Shown here in pieces: positions 41,380-52,482 of a DNA stretch of 64,000 nt. The notes below the pieces were generated by a model. That model saw nothing but the letters and a program-made list of their open reading frames with translations. It did no database searches and was not told the origin of the DNA. Both the position numbers and the translations under genes were made by a program. The DNA comes from Himantopus leucocephalus (taxonomy: Eukaryota; Chordata; Aves; Charadriiformes; Recurvirostridae): positions 98,970,629 through 99,034,628 of the forward strand of contig RSEF01000002.1 in NCBI GenBank assembly GCA_003993805.1, given 5' to 3'. Position 1 is the first letter of the stretch. Every line of letters begins with the position of its first letter.

Positions 41380-42620
41380 AAGAGGATGCTGTAGAGAGTT
41401 AAATCTTTGCAGGTGGCCTAGAGAGAATTAAGAATATCATATTGGAGACACAGAGTAAATGCATGCCACACATCAAGTAAGACTTGAAAAAGAAGAGACT
41501 CAGCATGATGAAACAGCAGGAAGACATCCTTCAAAAAAACTAAGTTGTATCCAAATGAGGAAAATAGAAAGGATCGTAAAGCCTGGTAAGTTAAATGTAG
41601 AACACAATAAAGCAGTCTAAAAAAAAACCTTGCAAAAGGGGAAAAAAAAAAAGAATGCTAAATCTTTCTCTAAATATCAGTAGCAGGAAGTTTGCCAGGG
41701 AATCTTTGGGGACAATATTTGGTCAAAATATTAGAGCATTACTTGCAGAAAACAAGGCTGTGTAGAGTGATTAAATGATTGCTTTGCTGCTTTGTTTAGC
41801 AAAATTCTTTGTGGAAGAGCTCATGGAGATTGCTCTGCTAGAACCCTTCTGATGAACTCACTGAGGAATGACTGGAGTTGCTGGTATGGATAGAGAAACT
41901 GATCAGAAATAAATCACTGGAAACAGATTATATTCTCCAAGGCCTTCTAAAGACGTTCAAAGGAGTAATAGTCAAACTACTGACAGAAGTATGTAATCAT
42001 TAGCTCAGAACTGCTTTGATATCTGAGTGAAAAGTTGCAAATATCTTGCCATGTTTTCAAGATAGAGTGGAAACCTCAAACTTGTAAGTTAATGTCTGCA
42101 ACAGGCCAACTAATAAAAATTATAATCAGGAGTGAAATTAGAAATAAATATGCTACATTGAGGGAGAGTTGACATGGCACTTGTGAAGGAACAAATCATT
42201 CAAAAATTCCGTGAAGTCCTTTGAAGAAGCCAGCAGGCGTGTGAACAGAAGCTGACACAGCCTGCTAGGTCTCCAAAAAGGACTCAGCAATTTCTTTTAT
42301 CAAAGGCTGTAATGGAAATTAAATAGCCATGGAATAAAAGAGAAGCCCTCAAATGGATACAGAAATCTTTATAATAAGGAAACAGAATTAAGGAATAAAT
42401 AAAAGTTCATTTTCTAGGAAGGAGGGATGTAGCCTGTAGAGTCCTTCAGGACAAGTCCCAGTCTCTGTGCTGGAACCTGTGTTGTTCACTGGAAGAGGAA
42501 GTGAATGATGAGATGACAAAATTTTAGTGGTTATAGTAAGTTATTCCAGAAAATAAAAATGAGGGCTGATTGTGAAAAATTCTGGAGGGACATTGTGAAG
42601 CTCAACACAAAGTGAAGTGG
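41380..42620 (+). mobile_element. Old, decayed CR1-type LINE, sense
   Basis: The sequence runs collinear with the older CR1 lineage of amniotes but is badly eroded. Recognisable parts in order are the region upstream of the reverse transcriptase (AATATCAGTAGCAGGAAG... near 41670), the segment around AAATAAATCACTGGAAACAG (41908), AGTTAATGTCTGCAACAGGC (42089), GAGAGTTGACATGGCACTTG (42165) and CAGTCTCTGTGCTGGAACCT (42459). Many stops and indels rule out coding. The identification is by eye against remembered consensus, and both ends are approximate. Traces may continue to about 43000. Confidence 0.65.
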
Positions 42621-43603
42621 TCTTTCCTGATTGCAGCTGCAGCAGGAAACCTAAAGATTATTATCTCTTTTGCTGTGCAAAGTCTTACTGATATAGCGGA
42701 AGATGGGATTTCAGATTTTGATTTTAAGTTCAACTGGAGGAAACCCATAAATAAACTAGGTAAATTCAATATGTCTTACATCTCTTTGAATAAGAGGGAA
42801 TAAGCCTGACTTAAGACAATTACAGCTGCCTAAGTTTTTCATTCAAAAAACTAACCCAGAGCAAAATCACAGTGTTAGCTCACTTGACAAAATTCTGTGA
42901 GCGCCCAGAGATGTTGAGTATATTCTCAGTAGATGGATGCAAGTGCAACAAGACTGAAGGAATAAATGTTGTTCCTGGGTATCTGATTGTCTTTTCTGTG
43001 AGGCTGCTCCTAGTGTAGTACCTGGAGAAATGAATATTCCAGATACATTATTTGGACTGTATGTGAATTCAACTAAATATACAATTCTAGAAGTTACTCA
43101 CAGTTGTAATGCCAGGCCACTGATAAGTGAGAGTTGTGTGAACGTAATTGAGATGTGGTGTAAAGAGAACTCAAGAAGGAGTTCATATATTAGGTGTGAA
43201 AGAAAAGGAAGGGTAAAAGCATGTCCAAGGTGAGCATGGTGCTGTACCCTAATAGTTAGACTAGTTAACTAAGAGCAGAGGCCACCTAATATAAAACTTT
43301 TCTTTAGGACAGGCTTTTGTCTTGTAAAATTGATTTGTCTCTACATTTTTAAACAAAAGATATGTGAAAATTGGGATTCAACTGCACAGATGTAGATCGA
43401 GTATCATTTTCCTAGAAAATTTTACTTAAGTCCTAGATTAGTCGCCTGCATGCTTTTCCAGGGTTCTTTCATATCTTTCATATTCTTTTAAATGTTTTTT
43501 TCATTTTTTATTAATTTTTTTCTTTAATATTTGTCTTCAGTCATGACACTGCTGCTGTAAGAACTGGAAAACACTCTGGCCCAAAATTATATACAGAGGA
43601 CGA

Positions 43604-43620
43604 TGTGTGTGTGTGTGTGT
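43604..43620 (+). repeat. (TG)n microsatellite, about 8.5 units
   Basis: A pure TG dinucleotide run is followed by TTGTATACACATG. It is intronic and a candidate polymorphic marker. Confidence 0.9.
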
Positions 43621-44079
43621 TTGTATACACATGATAAAAATGTGGGAGTAACATAGGTCTAGAATTGGTAAAGATGTCTGGTTCAAATTCACATGCTCAA
43701 GTAGATTTATGCAGATTCTTTGCCATTTTGAAACAATCAGAACGTGTTCTTTTCTCTTTCTGCATATGTATATATGCATAAACAGATGTGTTTAGGGGTT
43801 GTTGTTTACATTGTGCTGTTGGGCTATTCAGTCAGCTAACAGCTGGATTAGAGAGAACTTTGTCAAACGTACATTATGAAATGAAGAATATAATTGGCTG
43901 AAGTAGTTTCTGGGGGTGTTCAGCCTAATGCAGGTCAGAGCTTGTTAGTCAATTTGTTCTCTAAATATCATTACGCCCATCTGTTTCCCCTACTATTTTT
44001 TAAATAAATTTAATTTCTTTCCTTCCAATTTGAAATATTACAGACTGCATGAGCCAAATGTCTCCTGAAATCTGTAGCC

Positions 44080-44480
44080 TGCTTTCAAACCCTGCCATTG
44101 TAGCTCGCAGCAGGCGGCCCGCCAGCAGTAGCTGAAACTGAGAACTCTCACTTGCATCTGCTGGGGCCCACCGGTGGCTGGCAGCCGTTCCAGAGAGGAG
44201 GAAAATGAATGGCCATTAGACTCAGCTGTAAACCTTCCACCGGCCCAGAGGATCTAGAGCAGGTCCAAAGAAAGAGTAAATATTAAAGAGCAAAAGCTGG
44301 TTTACTTCTCTTTCTCGTTTGACATCAGTTTCCAAGGAAACGGAACAAAACGTGAGAACTGGGAGCCAGCAGCTGAGATTGACTCAGCTGGTGGCTAGTC
44401 CTGCTTCTGTTCCCATGGAAACACGTATCAAATTGGCAAAAATAAAGAAATAGGGCAGGGTCAGTTCCAAAATGGCAGGA
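44080..44480. promoter_or_regulatory. Putative intronic regulatory element with paired RFX X-boxes
   Basis: A block less AT-rich than its surroundings. It holds two near-palindromic X-box motifs of the RFX-binding type: GTTTCCAAGGAAAC at 44328-44341 (a perfect palindrome apart from the central AA) and GTTCCCATGGAAAC at 44409-44422. Between them lies CAGCTGAG-ATTGA-CTCAGCTG (44370-44390), an 8-bp inverted repeat that contains two CAGCTG E-boxes and a TGACTCAGC (AP-1/half-MARE) site. The motif matches are seen directly; enhancer function is inference. Conservation could not be tested here. Confidence 0.4.
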
Positions 44481-46379
44481 TGAATGGCTGCTGCTTCAGC
44501 TACTTAATAAGGTGAGGCTTGCTGGTATTTATTCCTCTTCAGTAAGCAATTCCAATTTTAGTTCTGCCTCCATTATTCACTTCCCAATAAATGCTGCTTC
44601 CCAACCTCAGGAACATAGGATCCACTGTCATTGACAAGACTTGTAATTCGTCTTGTTCAACAGCTTGTTTGCAACAATGAAAATACTTTCAGAGGTGGAT
44701 GCTAGAAACGTGTAGTGCGCATCTGAGAGTTCATCTGTCATGCTTAAATTTTCAGCTATGGTTCATAATGAGTAGTGACTTCAAATGTATGGTTGTGTAT
44801 ATCTCGTAGCTGTTTTATACACTCACTATGTGAATACTTTTCTTATTCCCATAAATGTCCATTGGTTTTGGCTCTTGCTAACTTTTCACAGTTCAGCGTA
44901 ATTGCTAATTAGGCACTGTGTGAAGAACTTCATTCTTCAGTTTTGGAAATGTTGCTTTTCAGTCCCATTGAACATACGTTATTTTTCTTTTAGGGGAAAA
45001 AAGAATTGAATTTTTCACATCTACTTTTGCAGTACCATTCATTACTATACATCTGTGTGTTTACTATACAACCTTATTTTCCTCTTCTCTCTATGATAAA
45101 TGGTTCTGATCTTATTAAGCTCTTTTTCCTATGACATAGAAATTTTAAAGCATCCGTTTTAGTTAGGATGACTAATATCGCATATTTTAGAAGATCTGTG
45201 TAATGGTTTTATCTATTATTCATGCTGTTCCTTATGTTTAGTGTATTCTTTTTCACTATTGTACACCATTAAAGAAAATTTTGGACTTTACTGTCAAAGT
45301 GATTCTCAGATCGCTTCCATACACTAATTAAGACCTCAAGAAAATGCATGAGCAGTTCCACTGTTTTTAGGTGAAAATGGCTTTACAGTTACTGAAATCA
45401 AACTCCATTTGTCATCATATGGCCCACTCGTGTTAGTTACTGTCCTCACAAATCTTTAGATTCAATTAACCTCAGTATTTTTGTCTGTGTATTTTCCTGG
45501 TTGTGCTGCTGAACAACACTGATTTTAGTATGGAATTTTGGTTCTTAGAGTGGAAGCATTACTCTGGAATATGGAAGCACGCTACTGTTTTTTTTTAATG
45601 TATAATTATTGTTACTTGGGCTGCTATTATGTAGACACAGTTCTGGCACGTCACTGCTGCTTTGCAAACACTTTGCTGTAGCTCCTCCAGTTCTGAGGAC
45701 TCAGCTACCAGAGGTACCCAACAGGACCCATCCTTTCCAGTGCGTTTGGCAATCCAGACTATTGTTCTCCCGTTGTGATTTCAAGGTATAACCCCCAGTC
45801 CTAAGAGAAATAGACTACTGGAGGAAAGAAAACCAGCTGGAAGATATCTAACACCAGTGAAGTCACTTACTACTTTTGGTAACCACACTACTGAGATTGC
45901 TGTGTATATTATGACACTACCAGTAAATGGTTGACCACCTAATCACCATTAAAAGCAACAGACACATCATCTATCAGTGATACCTGGCTGGTTCACACAG
46001 AAGGCACTGTGATAGTTTTGTTCATTCACTGGGGAGGCTCAGTGATATGACCCAGTGGCACTTCTTCGCTTTAAACTTCAAATACATAGGATGCGTTCAT
46101 TCAGATTTATTCCTCTGAAGGCTGAAGCCAGAGCCAAAGTTAACATTGATGTTATGCTCCCTTATAAGGCTGCAAACAGCCAGAGTTGGTATAGGACAAC
46201 ACCGGTGTTTTTTGGCACTCAGGAAGTGACTACCAAATAGCAATATACCTGGCTTTAGGGTATTTCAGCATTTGTTCAGCAGTGCCACACTTGCAAGGGC
46301 TTAGAAGCTCATCTCCTCACATGCTTTCGTTGTTCTTTCAAAGATAAATCTCTGAGGGATCTCTGGACACATTTTTACT

Positions 46380-46657
46380 TGAAATGCATATTAAGTGTCA
46401 AGATTCAGAGGTATTATAATCCAGACAGTAACATCTTTTGCTCTTTTGTCACTGATTTGAGTTGTTCTTAATATCAGAAACAAGAAAGACAAGAAAACTC
46501 TCCCTCCATCAAACGCCAAAGCCTGATTAAGAAAAATTTCCAGAAAACAGACTCCAGGAACTGATTAATCTTCCTCATTGTATTCTATCCTGGGCATTTG
46601 ATGTTCAGCCCTTGCTAGCCCTGTAACATCTCTCTGTTGTTTTCTGGAAGCAAACAT
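46380..46657 (+). repeat. Direct duplication, copy 1 (278 bp)
   Basis: It starts at TGAAATGCATATTAAGTG and ends at GGAAGCAAACAT. It is repeated at an offset of 279 bp with six base differences by my count (about 2%) and no indels. The two copies are joined by one N at 46658. Nothing in the unit resembles a coding exon or known transposon. Confidence 0.95.
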
Positions 46658-46658
46658 N

Positions 46659-46936
46659 TGAAATGCATATTAAGTGTCAAGATTCAGAGGTGTTATAATC
46701 CAGACAGTAACATTTTTTGCTCTTTTGTCACTGATTTGAGTTGTTCTTAATATCAGAAGCAAGAAAGACAAGAAAACTCTCCCTCCATCAAACGCCAAAG
46801 CCTGATTAAGAAAAATTTCCAGAAAACAGACTCCAGGAACTGATTAATCTTCCTCATTGCATTCTATCCTGGGCATTTGATGTTCAGCCCTTTCTCGCCC
46901 TGTAACATCTCTCTGTTGTTTTCTGGAAGCAAACAT
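46659..46936 (+). repeat. Direct duplication, copy 2 (278 bp)
   Basis: Second copy of the unit at 46380-46657. It differs at six positions, four of which are transitions. The single N at the exact joint suggests two contig ends, perhaps two haplotypes, were butted together rather than a natural tandem duplication. Confidence 0.95.
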
Positions 46937-49900
46937 CACTGTATAGAGAAAGACAGACTTTAATGCTTATGTCAGGAAACAGATGCTAATGCCAACGAAA
47001 TGAAGCACAATGAATTACTCTAAGAATATGCTGAGGCTGCAATAGAGACCAATAAAGTCTGTCTACCAGACTTCTCTGAAGATAGCAAATTCTGCATTAA
47101 AATAGCTATTTAGGATAACAAATTGTCTAATGTAATTAATGCGGGGGAATGTTCCCTTGTTCCTTCAAATGTTTAATAGGCTGATACTGAAAAGACACAC
47201 ACTGGGTATCCTGGTACTTCTTCAAAAGCATATCTTTAGTCATGAGGAATCTCACGGAGAAGGCAAGTCTCAGCTTATATTGTAAGTTATTATAGTCAAT
47301 ATCGTTCACCTGGAATGTCCTGAGTTCTGGCCAAGACATTGTACTGAAACGCATTAATGGCAGTGATGGATTAGTCCTGCTGTCAATGGGGAGAAGCAAG
47401 CCAGCAAGTCACCTGCCACAAGATCTTTATGCAGTGCTTGAGCATGACATAATGCTCTCTCAAAAATCAAAAAGGCACACCCTGGCTTTGCACTAAAACC
47501 ACTTCAGTGCTGCTCAAACTTAGTAGGTGCTGTTGTACTTTTACGTAGAGGCGAAGTATCACGTGGAGCACTTGTGTTTCTAGCATACACAGGGAGACGC
47601 TCAACAGCATGGGCACACACTCAGGCTATAAGCAGATGGCAGAGTGCTGGAAACATAACCCATGTAAAACAGAATTTACACTGGGGGGAGAGGGCCTGAA
47701 GAAGGGCTTCCCACGCACAAAGCCATCCTCTTTATATCTAGGCACTACAGGTCATTTCACTTCCCTATTTAGTTCTCCTGGATTCCTCACTGCTGCTAGG
47801 CTCTCTTACAGAGCAGCGTCCATAAGTAATACTATACCACATTTGTACCTGAACCTTGAAGACTCTGTCACGCCCTGGCAAAGCAATGCAGTCTTAGTTG
47901 TTTATACCATCTCATCTGCAAAACACCAATACAATCCATTTGGACATGAAAATACAGATCTTTCGAAAACTATTAAAAAAACCTGCTAGTACCAACACAG
48001 GATATTTACTGCAAGTGCCTTAGGCCATTCTCCGCTTGGGTTTCCCGTACAGTAGTAAATCAAGACTTTTGGATGCCTATATTTTATGTATATAAAGATT
48101 GCTTTGCTTTAGAGGGTAAAGTTGTTTCTTCTCTGTTAAGCATACTCTGAAAATGCAAATGTATATTTCATATGTAAGTGAGAAAAAGCTTTTTTGGGAT
48201 CTGCCAAACCCTAGAATGAACTTTTCTATAAATTGCAGAGTATCACAAATCGCCTCACTCCTACAAAAGCAAGGATTGTTTCTGAATTACCTCTCTCCAG
48301 CATTGATATCCAGCAGAATGTGTTTATGCATATGTATTTTTATTTTAAAACATCCTGCTGTATATTCTTCTCTCCCTGGAGAAAAGAGAAGAACCACATA
48401 ATAGCTGTTAACCACATTGTTAATGGGACTAATATGCATTAGCAATGCTTCAGTGACATATATATTCTTAAAAGCTATAAAACTGGGGGTTTTTTTTGCT
48501 TTATAATGGCCTGAATCACTCTAAAGTCTACTTTCCAAACTGTCTTTGTTCCTATATCTCCAGCAGCTTCATCTGTACTCTGGGAAGTGCATTCCTGCCT
48601 TCCACGCTTCTCCACCCTCCTGTGATGCTTTCTTCTGCGCATGCCCATGAACTCTCATGCTTGCCCAATCTTGCCTCGTGCTCACTTTCACTACCGTAAT
48701 CTGCAGGTCATTGATAAAACTGACTGTGTGAAAGGACATCAGACTTGTGGCTTAGGTCAGCACTATTTTAGATCAGTACCCACATGTGAGCAGCTATTAA
48801 AGACTGGCAATGACTTGACTGCAGTTGGCCATGGTTTAGGTACCACCAGGGTGGGATGCAGCCTAAGATGAAGGTCTTGCAGAATTTGGGAAGGTGATAG
48901 TAGCCAAAGGTAACTGAGAAGAGTCAAAGATTTGGAGGTGACAGAGGAGAGCTGGGCTTGCTGCTGTCACTGATTGTGTGCCCGAGAGATGTGGAAACAG
49001 TGCATCATAAAGGGAGAGACCCACTCCCCACGGCTGTAGCTGCCTGGCAGCCCTTCTTGTCCTTTTTTGGGGGTGGTACGCTATGCAGCACACACTTTCT
49101 CCTCTTTGTATAGGCTAAATAAGCAGCAAGAGTACTGCACCTCACAGGAGTTGTTCTGTGACCTGTAGTAGCTGCCTACCTGTCCTACACCACTGCTTAT
49201 GAAGTCCATGTCTAAGTCCATCGCTGTGTGAGGGCAGTCATCTCACAGCTTGCATAAGTGCTTCTATGTATTCCAAGACATCGTTCTCATACCATGTCCC
49301 TTACAGCCTTTAAAATGTAGGAACAGCACTTACTGCCCTTCAGCCCTCTGGCTTAAAAGCAATTCACGTGAAAAGACTGTATGTTTTTGTCAGGTTTTGT
49401 CAAACTACATTTTTTGTCAGCTTATTTTTGACAATTAAACAGTAGTATTATATCTGGGCATACATTATATAATGAATACTTAATGTATCATTTTATTTTA
49501 AATCTTCTCAATCTTAGTGGAGTAATTAATTTCTATGACCTGAAAAGAAAGATCTGGTGTAGAAATTTTGTCAACAGTCTCTTCACCAGAAAATGCTGAT
49601 ACTTCATTTTTTTGTCATCTTTATTTCTAACCTTAACTCCAGCAATGTCATGGATCCCATTTTTTGATTTTCAAGTACATTTAAAGAAACTCAGTGTTGT
49701 CTTTTAGCTACTTGCTTTTCAAAACCTGTGTTAGCCATCCTAATTTTTCTCATATCATTTCTTCTCTAATATACATCGGTTTTGTATCAGCTTCCTTAGT
49801 ATATTTATATTATAAGGGACTCCTGGTTATCTCAAATAACATTTCGGCTTTAAGTGCCTTGGTGTACTGATTCCTTTAGTATTGCTGTTTTATTCAGCAG

Positions 49901-50244
49901 TTTCCATTCATTCTGAGATATTTTTATTGCTTCCTCATGCAGCATCTGTGACCCAAGTAAGAATTTTAGAGATCAGAGAATCTTTCTAAGCAGTTGGTAG
50001 TTCCTTTATTAGTATTACTATATCAGGTTAGGGTTTATGAGGCTAGAATCCTCGTTTTATGGAAATACCCAGCTTACGTTTTAAAAACATTTTGCCTGCT
50101 TTTGTCATTTACAAATAAAATATTGTGTAATTCTCGGTAGTGTAGAAAAATCTTTTCTGATCTGTGCTACAGAATTAGATACTCCAAAAGGCACATATTT
50201 GTGAAAAAATGCTTCTCTGTATATTTAATTTCAATGTGTGGCAT

Positions 50245-50310
50245 ACAGATGTACATATGTATGTTTGAATGTGTGTGTTAATATGTACATATATACATAT
50301 ATATTTAATA
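50245..50310 (+). repeat. Alternating purine-pyrimidine TA/TG-rich stretch
   Basis: Imperfect ATGTACATATGTATG, GTGTGTGT and ATATATACATATATAT segments. It is a degenerate dinucleotide repeat with no further significance visible. Confidence 0.7.
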
Positions 50311-51369
50311 TTTTGACCATTGATGTTTCAGTTCTGCTATCTGGTCAGGGCCACATGTCCAATTAAATAAGTCTTTTTTTTTTCCTTTTTACTTTTTCTA
50401 AAACTTGTACATATGTTTTTCCAAGAGTCATAGAGCAGGGACTCTCTCTTGCTTTCTGTCAGTCTTGAATGTATGAGCTCCTAGCTCATGTGAATTTCAA
50501 GAATCTCTTGTGGAATGGCATAGGACCCAAACATAATTGAAACAACCTATGGTTCTGATTGTGGTAGGTGAAAATCTGGGTCTCCTGCCTGTTATATATT
50601 TCTGTGTGCTGATTACTTCTGAGTAGAAAAGGAATTTTGATTTAACAGCTTTGATTAATCCCCTCTCATTTTGTGGGACTGCTGCAAATAAAAGTGGAAC
50701 AGAACACCTACATCATAAATTTATAGAGCTAATGATAGAAAGTAATTTACTATGGAATTTTCTGTTTGCAATAATACCATTGAGCTAGTATGTAACTTCG
50801 TGCAGCAGATGAAAGCAAAATGAAAATTTCTTGCTGCCAACGTGGAGGTGTTCTTCAGCTTTGGTATATAGGTTGAAGGCACATATCTTTAATGCTTTTA
50901 TTTGGGTCTAATCTTACAATAATGCTGTGAGCAAGATTTTAAAGCAAAGTTTTTTCATATTCTTCATTTGCATATACTAATATAGAAGAAAGAAGTTAAA
51001 ACACTGTGGAGACACATGCAGGATGGAAAAGTATGTGTGATGGCAGATCATCAAACAACATTATAAGAAATGGTATTACAAAGGAATTAGGCTGGAGCAA
51101 GATGGAAAAGATTACTGTGGGGGAAGGAGTGTCATAATTTGGCTATTTTTCCTATTTTGCCAGGGTTTGGGGTTTTTTTTAATAAATTCATAAAATTTTA
51201 ATTAATCTGAAATGAGAGTGATATCAGAAATGATCAAAGTAATTATTTAAGCTGTTAAAACGATGAACTTTGACAAGTCATTTCCACAGTCACTGTAACG
51301 CTGATTTCATAAATTGAAATCCCAAGCAAGATTTCTGTTTTCACTGACAATTAAATGATAGGTGGAACT

Positions 51370-51960
51370 GAATGTAAATGAATGCCAGGTGATGGTGACA
51401 TCTTGATACAATAGTACAATAGTACATAGTTATAAGACACTACCATGTTGCTGCTCAGTAGGAGTCAAAAGGCAAACCAGGTGTAAGGATTTATAAGAAA
51501 AAGAAGTAGGGATCAAAACATAAAGCAATATTATGCCAGTATATAAATCCAGAGTGGGGTTATACCTATACTGTGTACAGTTCCAGCATACTTCCCTACC
51601 TTCAGGGTATGGAAAACATGCAAACAGAGCTACGTAGAGGATTGAGAAGTGTGGAATAGCCTCCATCCAAGGAACAGACTGGGATCACTTCTGTCTGGAA
51701 GAGAGATGGATGAGAACAGGGAAGTACAAAATATTCGGTGGCTTAGAAAATATGAATAGAAGTGATCACACGTAGTCTATTCCAATACAAGAGCTAAGGA
51801 GCATGAAGTGGAACTGGCAGGTTCAAAAAACATACAATACATAGTGCAGATGGAGAACTTTTCTGTAGAGTGTTGTCCATCCTAAAAGCTGGCACACTTA
51901 TGGAAGTAGAATATATCAAGAGCTGTTAAATACAAAGACATGACCTCACTCTCAAGGAAT
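51370..51960 (+). mobile_element. Old CR1/L2-like LINE relic, sense
   Basis: Despite heavy divergence, the order of words follows the C-terminal part of the older CR1/L2-type LINE ORF2. These are AGTCAAAAGGCAAACCAGGTG (51463), ATGCCAGTATATAAATCCAG (51533), CTGTGTACAGTTCCAGCATAC (51570), GGCAGGTTCAAAAAACATAC (51815) and GAGAACTTTTCTGTAGAG (51852). No open frame survives. Recognition is by eye; a profile search is needed for the family name. Confidence 0.55.
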
Positions 51961-52482
51961 CTTTGAGTGGCAGATAGTTAGAATATTCTAGATAGTTGTT
52001 CCTGTATGCTTGGCCTTCTTCAAATTCTTCCCCAGGGAAGGGATGGTATGGTAAGACTTGTATTGGGCTAGATATAGACCTTTGTGAGCAAGTACACCTG
52101 TTGTTATATGCTTCAGCTATGCAGAGAGGGAACACCTCCGTAATTTTTAAATTTTCTTTGCATTTAGTTTTATTTCTATTCTTTAGAATGTTTTCATAGA
52201 ATAAAGAGAGGTGTTCTGATGAACTGCAGATAGTACTTCTGAACGCTGATGGAAGAATATTTAGAAAGTAATTCTCAACACCACGTGTCCTTCATTCTTT
52301 TCCAAGTACGTCACAATATCATATCTTTATAGCACTTGATAGTTGTGCTACAATGGGAAAACATATTCATCTAACATGTCCTAAAGAGGAAGAGGTCCCC
52401 AGTGTTTACCAATTTTTATTTAATTCATACAAAACTGTGGCTCATGAAAAGGAAACTGAAACTAAGAACTGAAATATATGAT

